Shown: piece after piece, positions 25,153 through 34,198 of the stretch
How positions within the stretch are numbered: the stretch's first letter is position 1
Layout of the letters: each line of letters begins with the position of its first letter
Origin: Glacieibacterium frigidum
GTDB taxonomy: Bacteria; Pseudomonadota; Alphaproteobacteria; Sphingomonadales; Sphingomonadaceae
Assembly: GCF_007097155.1 (NCBI RefSeq)
Contig: NZ_VJWA01000001.1
Span: forward strand, 62,001-126,000
Length of the DNA stretch: 64,000 nt
Direction of reading: 5' to 3'
Translations under genes and position numbers: made by a program
Notes under the pieces: generated by a model
Seen by the model: only the letters and a program-made list of their open reading frames with translations
What the model was told of the DNA's origin: nothing
The model's database searches: none

Positions 25153-27281
25153 CGCAGCGCATCCAGATAGCGGCGGCCGGCCGCATCGCCGGTGGCGCGA
25201 CGCTGCACCTGCGCGGGTGGGGTCGCCAGCGCCTGCCACAACAGGCCGCGCAGACGGTCGCGACAGGCGCGACAGCCGGGGTCGCGCGCGACGGTGTCGA
25301 TGGCAGCGGCGAGGGCCAGCGGGTCGCCGACGCGGCCTCCGGCGCGGTCGATCCAGCGCTGCAGGGCGCCGAGCTGGACGTCGCCGGACCCGGCCAGCGC
25401 CCGCCAGGCCGCGGCGGGCACAGCGTCGATGTCGCCGGCTTCGCGGGGTGGCGGGGCCAGGCGTGGGCTGCCGAGAGTCTTGCGGTCACCGGTCAGGCGG
25501 CGGGCCGGGTCGATCGGCGGCAGGTCGGGGCCGGTGCGCGCCAGGTAAATGCGGGTCGCCTCCTGCACCTGCTTGATCAGGCGGAGCGCGACATAGGCGT
25601 GCGGCCGCGCCTGGTCGGGTGCGCTCTGCCGCAGATTGCGTTCCGATTCGAACATGGCGTCGAGCGCCTGGCGCAACAGCGTGCGGGTTTCGGGATCGAT
25701 CAGGTTTGCGTCACCCTCAGCATGGGTGTGGCCAAATTCGGCGAGGACGTCGCTGGCGTTGCCGAAAACGGCCGATTTGGCCGGCGCATGGTCGTGGCCG
25801 TCGTCGAGTGCATGGCCGCTGGGTAGCGCCGCCGGCGCTTCGGCAGCGGGTTTCGGTTTGGCAACGGGGGCGTCGTTGGTCGGCAGCGACGGTTCCTCGC
25901 TGACTTCATCGCCCAGAAATCGCCCATAGCGCTGGCGCAGGATGCTCTGGTCGACGCCCAACGCGTTCGAACGCTGCGAAAAGCGATCCGCGGGTAGCCG
26001 GCGGCGCTCGCGTTGCAGCGCCTCGGCATCGATGATGATCTGGCGCTGACTGCGGAAATAGGCCGGCAGCACGGTCTTCACCATGCCGTCGAGACCGCTG
26101 CCCTGCACGCCCTGGTCGGGCGGCCAGCGCAGGATCAGGCTGGGGCCGCGCACCGCCTGGGGGCCTGGCTCGCGCATGTCGGTGACGATCAGCTGCGCGA
26201 CGAGGTCGTTGCCGACCGTCAGGCCGAGCGCCGCGATGTCGAGGCTGGCGGAAAAGCGCCGCTTGCGCGCAGGTCCGCTGCCGGTAAGCGTGGTCGTGCG
26301 CTCCTGAAAGCTGATGTTTTCGCCTTCGCCCTTGGTGACGATCACGCGCAGGCGGGCGACCGCCGCTACGCCGTAATCGTCGCTCGCCTCGAAATTCAGC
26401 GTCCAGCGGCGCTGGCCGGACGTCTTCTGCGTCAGGGTTCGCTCGGGATCGAGGACGCGGATGACGGGCGGTGTGTCGCGGATCGCGTCGATCCGGTGCA
26501 GCAGTGGCAGCGCGGCGCCCCTGTCGCCGCTGCCGATGCGGTAGAGCATCGACCGGTCGAGCCCGCGCGTGAGGGTGAAGGTGTCGCCGCGCCGAGCGAG
26601 CTGGAGCCGCTCCCCGTTGAGAAGCGTCAGGACCACCGCACCTGGCGCGGGCCTGTACTCGATCGACCAGGAAAGACGCGAACCCACGGGCGCGCGGGCG
26701 TCGAGGCCGTTGATCGTCCGCGGCGGCAGGCCCGTATAAGCCGGCGGCACGATGCGGAGCTGCTGCGCCACCAGCTGTGGCGGGCCGCCGGGGACGGCAG
26801 CGACGTCGGGCCGGGCCGTCTCGCCGGAGCGCGCTGCCGGCCACAGCAGCGCGGCGGCGGCGATAACGAGGCCGGCGGTCCACGCGGCGGCAATGGCGCG
26901 GCCAGACCAGGCGGGGGCAAGCGCCGCGCCGGTTTCGTCGGCAAGCCGCGCCAGGAGCCGGGCGCGCTGAAGCTGCTGCAACGGGCCCAGCGCATCGGGG
27001 GCAGCGAGCAGCAGGTCGGTGCTGTCCTCCATGTCGGCGCGGCCGGCATCGAGGCGGCGGACGACCCAGCGCGCATCGAAGCGGCGGGCGCGATACACGG
27101 CGAGCCCGGCCGCCAGCGCCACGCCGAAAGCGAGGATGGCGAGGGCGGCGGCCATGCCCTGCCAGCGCCACGCCAGCCCGGCGGCGGCGAGGACCAGCGG
27201 CACGGCGACGGCAAGATCGTTGGCGATGCCGCGCCGGCGCGCGGGGGCGGCCAGAAGGGCGAGGTCGAACGGCGCGGTCAC
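25149..27281 (-). CDS. DUF4175-like membrane protein
   Basis: A 710-aa protein starting at GTG 27281, which overlaps the upstream stop (GTGA). Two N-terminal hydrophobic helices (LAVAVPLVLAAAGLAW, MAAALAILAFGVALAAGLAV) are followed by a third near residue 140 (WTAGLVIAAAALLWPAA). Then come beta-rich segments with the IVPPAYTGLPPRTINGLD motif. The region from about 430 is low-complexity and charged, with a QSAPDQARPHAYVALRLI helix. The PPAYTG...P motif and the membrane plus low-complexity plan are typical of the alphaproteobacterial DUF4175 family found with DUF58 and MoxR genes. No reaction is known. It may be a large envelope scaffold. Confidence 0.75.
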   Translation of the reverse strand: MTAPFDLALLAAPARRRGIANDLAVAVPLVLAAAGLAWRWQGMAAALAILAFGVALAAGLAVYRARRFDARWVVRRLDAGRADMEDSTDLLLAAPDALGPLQQLQRARLLARLADETGAALAPAWSGRAIAAAWTAGLVIAAAALLWPAARSGETARPDVAAVPGGPPQLVAQQLRIVPPAYTGLPPRTINGLDARAPVGSRLSWSIEYRPAPGAVVLTLLNGERLQLARRGDTFTLTRGLDRSMLYRIGSGDRGAALPLLHRIDAIRDTPPVIRVLDPERTLTQKTSGQRRWTLNFEASDDYGVAAVARLRVIVTKGEGENISFQERTTTLTGSGPARKRRFSASLDIAALGLTVGNDLVAQLIVTDMREPGPQAVRGPSLILRWPPDQGVQGSGLDGMVKTVLPAYFRSQRQIIIDAEALQRERRRLPADRFSQRSNALGVDQSILRQRYGRFLGDEVSEEPSLPTNDAPVAKPKPAAEAPAALPSGHALDDGHDHAPAKSAVFGNASDVLAEFGHTHAEGDANLIDPETRTLLRQALDAMFESERNLRQSAPDQARPHAYVALRLIKQVQEATRIYLARTGPDLPPIDPARRLTGDRKTLGSPRLAPPPREAGDIDAVPAAAWRALAGSGDVQLGALQRWIDRAGGRVGDPLALAAAIDTVARDPGCRACRDRLRGLLWQALATPPAQVQRRATGDAAGRRYLDALR

Positions 27282-28414
27282 GGCGCCGGCGCCCGGGTGC
27301 GCCGTGTCGCCAGCCAGCGCTCCGCGATGAACAGCGCAGCGATCAGCAGGGCCAGCCAGGGCTGGAGATTGCGCGCCGGCTGCGGCCAGGCGGGGGCGCC
27401 GGTGACCGGACGCACGTCGCGAGCGGCGACGCGGGTCGGCAGCGGCGGTGCATCGCCGAGCAGCGCGGCGAGCTGGCGGGGAAAATCGGGATCGAGCAGA
27501 ATCGGCAGGGCACCGGCGTCGAGCGGACGGGCGAAGCGCAGCAGGCGGCCCTTGCCGAGCGGGCGGGCGGTGGCGACCGCGGCGCCGGTCTCGTCGCGCC
27601 ACACGACGGTATCGGCGGCGTTGCCGGCTTCGCTGTCTTGCGGGACGAGGGCGGTACCGCCGGCTTCGATCCAGGCGCGGACGGTGGCGGGGAGCGGGCC
27701 GGGAGCGAGCCAGGCGAGGACGCGCGGCGGGCGAGGCAGCGGCGCGTCGGGCGCGGCGGTATCGAAGGCCGGCGGCTGGCCGGGCGGCGTCCAGGCCGCG
27801 GCGGCGGCGCGAAGGTAGCGCAGGCCGCGATCGGGGCCGGACGGCTGGCGCAGGCTGAGCGAGGGCGGTGCGGCGCGCACCGGCGCGGGTGCCGCCATGG
27901 CGCCGGGCACGATCTGCCAGTCGACGCGGCGGGACAGGCGCGGGCGTTCGGCGTCGGCGCCTTGCAGCACGGTAGGGACGATGATGCGCAGCGGCACGCC
28001 GGGGGCAAGCTCGGCGTCGAGCTGGCGAACGAGGCTGAAGACGCTTGCCGCGGATGCCGGCTCGGGGGTGCGCGAGTCCGGAAAGCCGGGGGCGAGCCAG
28101 ACGGCGCGCGTGCCCTCGGCGGGGGTTGCGCTCACCCCCGGCAGAACTGCCACCACGGGCGTGCGATCGGCGCTGCCCGGCAGCACCGGGAGCGCCAGCC
28201 ACAGGACGACCAGCGCCAGCAGCAGCAGCCGCGCCGCCAGCAGCAGCCATTCGTCGAAGCGCAGGCGCGAGCGCGGGCGCGGTTTCTGCCGCAGCCATTG
28301 CAATGCCGCGAAATCGGTCGGCTGTGCCTCGCTGCGCCGCGCCAGATGGATGGCAAGCGGGATCGCCAGCGCCAGCAGCGCGGCCAGCGCCGCCGGCAGC
28401 AGCAGCACCGGCAT
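27278..28414 (-). CDS. BatA-like membrane protein (N-terminal double-transmembrane domain)
   Basis: A 378-aa protein. The N-terminus has the double-helix BatA domain (PAALAALLALAIPLAIHLAR, then WLLLAARLLLLALVVLWLAL) with the conserved FAALQWLRQKPRPRSRLR link between them. A soluble domain of about 260 residues and a last helix (WLALLIAALFIAERWL) follow. The family accompanies MoxR ATPases and VWA-domain proteins in Bacteroides aerotolerance-type operons. It has no visible VWA MIDAS motif, so it is BatA-like only in its membrane domain. It shares one nucleotide with the DUF58 stop (TGATG). Confidence 0.82.
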   Translation of the reverse strand: MPVLLLPAALAALLALAIPLAIHLARRSEAQPTDFAALQWLRQKPRPRSRLRFDEWLLLAARLLLLALVVLWLALPVLPGSADRTPVVAVLPGVSATPAEGTRAVWLAPGFPDSRTPEPASAASVFSLVRQLDAELAPGVPLRIIVPTVLQGADAERPRLSRRVDWQIVPGAMAAPAPVRAAPPSLSLRQPSGPDRGLRYLRAAAAAWTPPGQPPAFDTAAPDAPLPRPPRVLAWLAPGPLPATVRAWIEAGGTALVPQDSEAGNAADTVVWRDETGAAVATARPLGKGRLLRFARPLDAGALPILLDPDFPRQLAALLGDAPPLPTRVAARDVRPVTGAPAWPQPARNLQPWLALLIAALFIAERWLATRRTRAPAP

Positions 28415-29310
28415 CAGCGATACTCCGCCGCGGCCTGGGCGCCGAACAGGCGGCGCAACGGGATGTCGAGTTGCTCGTCAAGGAACAGCGCGGCGTGGCG
28501 GATCCCGAGACTGTCGAGCCGGGCATGGCGTTCGCTGCGCGCGGCACCGAAGCGCGCGAAAAATTCGTCACGCAGCGCGGCGCCGTCGCCGAGCAGCTCC
28601 TCGCCGGTTTCGGGATCGCGGAACCGGTAGCCGCCGCGGTAGGGAAAGTCGCGTTCGGTGACGGTCAGCACCTCGATTGCGACGACCTCGCGGCGCGCGG
28701 CAGCGAGGCGGGCGGCGAGATCGAGTGTCGCGGGATCGAAGAAATCGCTGATCATCACGACAAGATCGTGCGCGCCGACGCGGTCCCACAGCGGCGCCAA
28801 CTGGCCGGGCGCAGGGAAGCCGCCGCCGGCGTCGAGCCGGCGCAGTTCGAGCGCGAGCCGGTCGCGCTGCCGGATCCCGCTGCCCGCAGCGAGCAAGGAT
28901 AGGCCGGCATGCGAGAGCCCGATGAAGCCGAAGCGGTCGCCCTGTTGCATCGCCAGTTCAGCGGCGCAGGCGGCAAGGCTCCGCGCGGCGGCGAGGCGCG
29001 ACCAGTCGGGCCGGCCGGGATCGGCCTGTGCCATCGAGGCGCTGGCATCGACCAGCAGCCACAGCGCCAGCGGGCTTTCGCGCTCGGATTCGCGCACGAA
29101 AAACCGGTCGGAACGCGCGTAGAGCTTCCAGTCGATGGCGCGCGGCTCGTCGCCGCGCTCGTAGGCGCGGAACTGCGCGAATTCGAGCCCCGCGCCGCGG
29201 CTGCGGCTGTGATGGAGGCCGATGCCCTGAAGGTCGACGGCGCGCCGCGCGGTGATGCGGAGGGTCTTGAGGCGATTGCGGACGGCCGGGGGGATAAGGT
29301 CGGGCGACAC
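28414..29310 (-). CDS. DUF58 domain protein (VWA-like, MoxR partner)
   Basis: A 298-aa soluble protein. It has the DUF58 signature YERGDEPRAIDWKLYARSDR (residues about 50-70) and a MIDAS-like metal site, LLVDASASMAQAD (DxSxS). DUF58 proteins are VWA-like and are thought to be clients or adaptors of MoxR AAA+ ATPases, whose gene lies 13 nt upstream. The start is GTG at 29310. Residues about 85 onward resemble a von Willebrand factor A fold, including VVMISDFFDPATLDLA. It should act in the cytoplasm at the membrane face. Confidence 0.9.
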   Translation of the reverse strand: MSPDLIPPAVRNRLKTLRITARRAVDLQGIGLHHSRSRGAGLEFAQFRAYERGDEPRAIDWKLYARSDRFFVRESERESPLALWLLVDASASMAQADPGRPDWSRLAAARSLAACAAELAMQQGDRFGFIGLSHAGLSLLAAGSGIRQRDRLALELRRLDAGGGFPAPGQLAPLWDRVGAHDLVVMISDFFDPATLDLAARLAAARREVVAIEVLTVTERDFPYRGGYRFRDPETGEELLGDGAALRDEFFARFGAARSERHARLDSLGIRHAALFLDEQLDIPLRRLFGAQAAAEYR

Positions 29311-29323
29311 CGGGCTGCGGGTG

Positions 29324-30322
29324 TCAGGCCGCAGGATGCGGCACGCTGCCGAGCAGCGCGGCGATCACGTCGTCGGCGGACTTGTTCTCGGCTTCCGCGG
29401 CGAACGACAGCAGCAGCCGGTGGCGCATCACCGGGGCGGCCAGCGCCATGATGTCGTCGCGGGTGACGGCCAGCCGGCCCTGGAGCAGGGCCCGCGCCTT
29501 GGCGGCAAGGACCAGCGACTGGCCGGCGCGCGGGCCCGCGCCCCAGCGGACGTAGCTGTTGACCACTTGCGGCGCCCCCGTGCCGGGGCGGCTGGCGCGG
29601 ACCAGCCGCGTGATCCAGGCGAGCAGGTCCTCGCCCAGATGGACGTCGCGGACCCAGCCCTGCAGCGCCAGCACGTCCTCGGCATGCATGACCTGCGGCA
29701 CGACGGCGGCGCGGTTGCCGGTGGTCTGCGCGAGGATGTCGTGCTCCTCCTGCTCGGTCGGATACTCGACGCGGATCAGCAGCAGGAAGCGATCGAGCTG
29801 CGCCTCTGGCAGCGGATAGGTGCCGGCCTGTTCGAGCGGGTTCTGCGTCGCCAGCACGAAAAACGGTTTCGGCAGCTGATGCGTGACGCCGCCATAGCTG
29901 ACGGTCTTTTCCTGCATCGCCTCGAGCAGCGCTGCCTGGGTCTTCGGCGGCGTGCGGTTCAGTTCGTCGGCGAGCAGGAGATTGGTGAACACCGGGCCGG
30001 GCTGGAAGCGGAAGTGGCGCTTGCCGGTGCCATGGTCTTCCTCGAGCAGTTCGGTGCCGAGAATGTCGCTCGGCATCAGGTCGGGCGTGAACTGGACGCG
30101 GCGGAATTCGAGCTCGAGCGCCTGACCGAGCGAGCGCACCAGCAGCGTCTTGCCGAGGCCGGGAACGCCTTCGAGAAGGCAATGCCCGCCCGCCAGAAGC
30201 CCGATGAGCAGCTGTTCGACGACATCCTCCTGCCCGACGATAGCCTGGGCGATGGCGGCGCGCAGGTCGTCGAGCCGGGCGAGCCGGGCCTTGATCTGCG
30301 CTTCGGTAACGGCGTCGGGCAT
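29324..30322 (-). CDS. MoxR family AAA+ ATPase
   Basis: A 332-aa ATPase. Walker A is GVPGLGKTLLV (near residue 48), Walker B is LLADELNRTPPKTQ, sensor 1 is FFVLATQNPLEQAGTYPLPE, and an arginine finger region and lid domain follow. Length and motifs fit the MoxR APE2/RavA-like group. MoxR ATPases work as chaperones that mature or remodel partner proteins together with VWA/DUF58 proteins. It lies 13 nt from both the DUF4159 gene upstream and the DUF58 gene downstream, so it is part of the nine-gene set. Confidence 0.94.
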   Translation of the reverse strand: MPDAVTEAQIKARLARLDDLRAAIAQAIVGQEDVVEQLLIGLLAGGHCLLEGVPGLGKTLLVRSLGQALELEFRRVQFTPDLMPSDILGTELLEEDHGTGKRHFRFQPGPVFTNLLLADELNRTPPKTQAALLEAMQEKTVSYGGVTHQLPKPFFVLATQNPLEQAGTYPLPEAQLDRFLLLIRVEYPTEQEEHDILAQTTGNRAAVVPQVMHAEDVLALQGWVRDVHLGEDLLAWITRLVRASRPGTGAPQVVNSYVRWGAGPRAGQSLVLAAKARALLQGRLAVTRDDIMALAAPVMRHRLLLSFAAEAENKSADDVIAALLGSVPHPAA

Positions 30323-30335
30323 CGGGTTCCGGTTC

Positions 30336-31037
30336 TCAGCTGTTCAGGGCGTACATGACGATATTGACCGCGAACTTGGTATTGTCTTCGGCAAGGAAGC
30401 GCTTGTTGCGCCAGTCGTAATCCCATTCGCAGCCATAATCCTTGTTGCTGTAGAGCACCCCAAGGCGGCCATCGATGGTGATGCCCTTCAGATAGTCGTG
30501 GACGAGGTCGTCGCCCCAGCCGTTCAGCTCGAAGCCGGTGGCGGGCGGTGCATCGAACTTGAAGAAGCTGCGCAGCAGCGGGTGGCGGGGCGGCAGTTTC
30601 TTCAGCGCCGCCGGACCGAAGATGCGCGCCATCTGGGCTTCGAACGACTTGGCGAACAGGCCGTCGATGTCGTGGTTGCAGTCGTCGACGAGGACGAAGC
30701 CGCCGTTCCGGACATAGCGTTCGAAGTTGCGGCGCTCGGCCGCGTCGAACTCGACGAGCTTGTGGCCGGCGAGATAGCAGAAGGGCGCGGTCAGCATCGC
30801 GGCATCGGACAAGGCGACGACATGCTCGCGCGGGTCGACCCGCAGGTTGGTATAGTCGATCAGCGCGGTGATCAGGTTCGACGGCATGCGCTGGTCGACA
30901 TCCCAGTCGCCCGAATTGTAGCGCAGCCGCGTGAAGCGGAAGTCATAGGGCAACGCCCGGGGGGCGGCGGCGGGCAACGCCGCCATGGCGATGCCGGCGG
31001 CGGCCATGCGCAGGAAGCGGGCGCGGGAGATCACCAC
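30336..31037 (-). CDS. DUF4159 domain protein, exported
   Basis: A 233-aa protein with a cleavable signal (RARFLRMAAAGIAMAALPAA). A DUF4159 domain follows (FRFTRLRYNSGDWDVDQRMP near the start of the mature part, then APFCYLAGHKLVEFD and NGGFVLVDDCNHDIDGLF). DUF4159 resembles ThuA/glutamine-amidotransferase-like folds. Its NGWGDDLVHDYLKGI and YSNKDYGCEWDYDWRNKR segments are well conserved in the family. The start is GTG at 31037 or the adjacent GTG. It is 16 nt after the TldE-like gene and 13 nt before moxR, which suggests that an exported DUF4159 protein acts in the same envelope process. Confidence 0.88.
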   Translation of the reverse strand: MVISRARFLRMAAAGIAMAALPAAAPRALPYDFRFTRLRYNSGDWDVDQRMPSNLITALIDYTNLRVDPREHVVALSDAAMLTAPFCYLAGHKLVEFDAAERRNFERYVRNGGFVLVDDCNHDIDGLFAKSFEAQMARIFGPAALKKLPPRHPLLRSFFKFDAPPATGFELNGWGDDLVHDYLKGITIDGRLGVLYSNKDYGCEWDYDWRNKRFLAEDNTKFAVNIVMYALNS

Positions 31038-31053
31038 CGCGCCCGCAGCAAGA

Positions 31054-32388
31054 TCAAACCGCGTCCGACAGCGAGGTGAAGGTGAAATCGCGCAGCTTCA
31101 TCGGCGGGATCACCGTCACCATGTCGCCCTCGTCGGCGGAAACGCGGACCGGCTTGCCCAGCTCGTCGATGTTGTTGAGCATGATCACCGGCGACTCGTT
31201 GAAGCGGAAATTCTTCAGCGGATATTTGATCTGCCCGTTCTCGATGAAGAAGGTGCCGTCGCGCGTCAGCCCGGTCAGCAGCACGGTCTGCGGATCGACC
31301 ATGCGGATGTACCAGGTGCGGGTGACCAGGATGCCGCGCTGCGTGCTGCGGACGAGGTCGGCGGTGCTGCGAGTGCCGCCGGCCATCAGCAGATTGCCGA
31401 CCTGGCCGACGGGGCGCTTGCCCTGCTTCTGGGCCCAGAAGCGCGAATAGTTGAGGTTGGCGATCTTGCCGCCTTCGACCAGCGCCATCTTCTCGCGCGG
31501 CAGGCCGTCCTCGTCCCAAGGCATGACCTCGGCGCCGGGGTACCAGGGATCGGTGGTGAAGCTGACCCGCGGGTCATAGACCTGCTCGCCGATCTTGTTC
31601 CCGCCGCCCTTCTTCGACAGGAAGCTGCGGCCTTCATCGGCCTGGCGGGCGTCGAAGAAGCGCATCATGAACGTGATCAGCCCGGCGGCAGCGGCGGGTT
31701 CGAGGATGACGGTATACTTGCCGGGCTCGAGCGCGCGCGCATCGGCCGAGGCACTGGCCTTGCGCATCGCGGTGCGGATCTCATCGGCGGCGTTGAAGCT
31801 CGTCGAATCCTGAAGGTTGCGACCGACCCAGCCCGAGCCGCGGCCGTCTTCGGTGCGGACGGTGCAGGTGTAGTCGAGCGCCGTGCCGGTCTGGTAGCCA
31901 TAGTTGCCGCGGCTGTTGGCAAAGGCGACGAAGCGGTTGGTGTCGGTCAGGAAGCCGGCGGCGATCAGCTTTTCGGCCTTGCACGGCGCGATCGACGCGT
32001 TGGCCATCTTGGCGCGATACTCGGGCGTGATCGCGGCGGTGGCGGCGCTGAAGGTGTTGGTGGGCCGATAGGTCTGCTTGGCGACAGCAGGGACGAACTC
32101 GGGGTTCTCCGGCGCCAGCCTTGCCAGATCCTCCGCCCGCCGCACGACGCGTTCCAGCGCCGCATCGTTGAACTCGTTGATCGTCGCGATGCCGACACGC
32201 TTGCCGAAGGCGACCTGCACGGCCAGTTCGGTGTCGGTGACGATGCCGCTGGTCGACACGTTGTTGAGGGCAAAGCGGATGTTGCCGGTGGTGGTGCCGG
32301 TGATCTGCGCCGTGCATTCGTCGGCCTTGGACATGGCGACGACCTTCAGCAGGATCGCCTTCAGCTCGGCTTCGGTGGGAAAGCTCAT
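31054..32388 (-). CDS. TldE/PmbA-like subunit of a TldD/TldE metallopeptidase
   Basis: A 444-aa protein of the PmbA/TldD family without the HExxxH motif, hence the non-catalytic TldE role. The N-terminal half has TGTTTGNIRFALNNVSTSGI and IATINEFNDAALERVVRR. The C-terminal half has PWDEDGLPREKMALVEGGK and NLLMAGGTRSTADLVRSTQR. A strong AGGAG fixes the ATG at 32388; there is no signal peptide. It lies 23 nt downstream of a TldD-like gene. In the known pair TldD/TldE (microcin B17 maturation, CcdA degradation) the two subunits form a heterodimer that cleaves unfolded peptides. Here the TldD-like partners carry export signals but this one does not. Confidence 0.88.
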   Translation of the reverse strand: MSFPTEAELKAILLKVVAMSKADECTAQITGTTTGNIRFALNNVSTSGIVTDTELAVQVAFGKRVGIATINEFNDAALERVVRRAEDLARLAPENPEFVPAVAKQTYRPTNTFSAATAAITPEYRAKMANASIAPCKAEKLIAAGFLTDTNRFVAFANSRGNYGYQTGTALDYTCTVRTEDGRGSGWVGRNLQDSTSFNAADEIRTAMRKASASADARALEPGKYTVILEPAAAAGLITFMMRFFDARQADEGRSFLSKKGGGNKIGEQVYDPRVSFTTDPWYPGAEVMPWDEDGLPREKMALVEGGKIANLNYSRFWAQKQGKRPVGQVGNLLMAGGTRSTADLVRSTQRGILVTRTWYIRMVDPQTVLLTGLTRDGTFFIENGQIKYPLKNFRFNESPVIMLNNIDELGKPVRVSADEGDMVTVIPPMKLRDFTFTSLSDAV

Positions 32389-32411
32389 GTGTCTGGTCTC
32401 CTGCGCCGCAA

Positions 32412-34046
32412 TCAGCCGAGCGAGCGGGCGGTGTTGATTACGTTGATGCCGTTGAAGCGGGCGGTGCTGGAGCCGTGGCTGACCGCCGAAACCTGCGACG
32501 GCTGGCCCTTCCCGTCGAAGAAGGAGCCGCCCAGGCGATAGTCGCTCTCGTCGCAAACCGCGCTGCACGCGTTCCAGAATTCCGGCGTGCGGATCTGGTA
32601 GGCGACATCCTCGATCTGGGCGCCGAGCTTGCCGTTCTTGATCTCGTAGAACAGCTGACCCCCGAACTGGGCGTTGTAGCGCTGCTGGTCGATCGAGAAC
32701 GACCCGTCGCCGACGATGTAGATGCCGTTTTCGACGCCTGCGATCATGTCGGCGACGCCCAGTTTCGCCTTGCCCGGCTGCAGCGAGACATTCGCCATGC
32801 GCTGGAACTGCACGCTCGACCAGCTGTCGGCGTAGCAGCAGCCGTCGGATTCGGTCTTGCCGAGGATGTGCGCCTGGTCGCGGATCGACTGGTAGTCGAC
32901 CAGCTTGCCGTCCTTGATCAGATCCCAGCGCTTGGTCTTCACGCCCTCGTCGTCATAGCCGACATGGCCGAGGCTGCCGACCTGCACCTTGTCGGCGAAG
33001 ATGTTGACCTTGTCGCTGCCGTACTGGAAATTCTCCTTGCGCTTGTCGAGCGTCGCGAAGCTGGTGCCGGCGTAGTTGGCTTCGTAGCCGAGCACGCGGT
33101 CGAGCTCAAGCGGGTGGCCGACCGACTCATGGATGGTCAGCCAGGTGTGCGACGGGTCGAGCACGAGGTCGTACTTGCCGGGCTTGACCGACGGCGCGGT
33201 CAGCTTGGCACGGGCCTGCTTGGCCGCGGCAATGGCGTCTTCCTTCATGTCGTACGAATTGCCGTAGTTGATGACGCCGTTCGGCGACACGAACTTCCCC
33301 GAGGCGGCGCCGTCGAGATATTCGAACCCCATCCCCATCGGCGACGACAGGCCTTCGCGCGTGCGGAACTTGCCGCTGGCCTTGTCGATCGCCGTCGCCG
33401 TCATCGGCGCCCAGATACGGTGGACATCCTGGTCGATGTACGAGCCGTCGGTGCTCGCGAAATACTTCTGCTCGTTGACGAGGAAGAGGATCGAATTGAC
33501 GAAATCGGCGCCCGCCGCCAGCGCCGCAGCGTTGACCTGCAGCAGCATGTCGACCTTGTCCTTGATCGGCACTTCCATCGAATTCTTGACGATCGGCGTC
33601 TTCCACGACACTTCGCCGACGCCCTTGACCGGGGCCAGCCGGACCGGTGCGGTCTGGCTTCCGGAATTGGCCTTGGCGATGGCGGTGGCCTGTCTTGCGG
33701 CTGCGGCGACGCCGTCGACGCTCAGGTCGTTGGTTGCGGCAAAGCCCCACGCGCCGTTGGCGATGACGCGGATGCCGACGCCGGTCGATTCGGTGTTGAC
33801 GACGTTCTCGACGTTGGCTTCGCGGGTGATGACGAACTGGCGCAGGTAGCGGCCGACGCGGACGTCGCAGTAGCTGGCGCCGGCGCCGGTCGCGGCGGTC
33901 AGCGCCGCATCGGCCAGCCGCTTCTTGATGGCCACATCCATCGTCGATTGCAGCGCCTCCGCGGCGATCGCGCGACCGAACGCCGACGGTATGACGAGCC
34001 CGCCGCCGACCAGGCCGGTGACCGCCAGGAAATCACGTCTCAACAA
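32412..34046 (-). CDS. TldD-like metallopeptidase, copy A, twin-arginine signal
   Basis: A 544-aa protein. The N-terminus has a twin-arginine signal (MLRRDFLAVTGLVGGGL, signal end near FGRAIAAEA). The zinc motif HESVGH (HExxxH) lies near residue 306, followed by LELDRVLGYEANYAGTSF. The domain ends DVAYQIRTPEFWNAC and GSSTARFNGINVINTARSLG. It is gaplessly alignable with copy B, which starts 152 nt upstream, and most residues are identical. The start is TTG at 34046 behind GGGGGAG. TldD cleaves peptides with a TldE subunit; a TldE-like gene follows after 23 nt. The signal implies that copy A works in the periplasm. Confidence 0.9.
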   Translation of the reverse strand: MLRRDFLAVTGLVGGGLVIPSAFGRAIAAEALQSTMDVAIKKRLADAALTAATGAGASYCDVRVGRYLRQFVITREANVENVVNTESTGVGIRVIANGAWGFAATNDLSVDGVAAAARQATAIAKANSGSQTAPVRLAPVKGVGEVSWKTPIVKNSMEVPIKDKVDMLLQVNAAALAAGADFVNSILFLVNEQKYFASTDGSYIDQDVHRIWAPMTATAIDKASGKFRTREGLSSPMGMGFEYLDGAASGKFVSPNGVINYGNSYDMKEDAIAAAKQARAKLTAPSVKPGKYDLVLDPSHTWLTIHESVGHPLELDRVLGYEANYAGTSFATLDKRKENFQYGSDKVNIFADKVQVGSLGHVGYDDEGVKTKRWDLIKDGKLVDYQSIRDQAHILGKTESDGCCYADSWSSVQFQRMANVSLQPGKAKLGVADMIAGVENGIYIVGDGSFSIDQQRYNAQFGGQLFYEIKNGKLGAQIEDVAYQIRTPEFWNACSAVCDESDYRLGGSFFDGKGQPSQVSAVSHGSSTARFNGINVINTARSLG

Positions 34047-34198
34047 GGCATTTCTCCCCCAGTGCAGGCCCCTGACCGGACCCGGCCGCGCAATGACCGC
34101 ATGCAGGCGAACCCAGCCGCGGCGCAGGCCGTCGACTATATTCGACGCTTGCGACAGTCATCGCCGCTCGGCTGGGCCGCGTCAATTATCCGCATGCC

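Noticed and set aside
27282-28571. N-terminal extension of the DUF4175-like gene up to 28571 (1140 codons in total)
   Set aside because: The extra part overlaps the BatA-like gene in another frame and reads as Arg/Ala-rich noise. The GTG at 27281 with a GTGA overlap is a better start.
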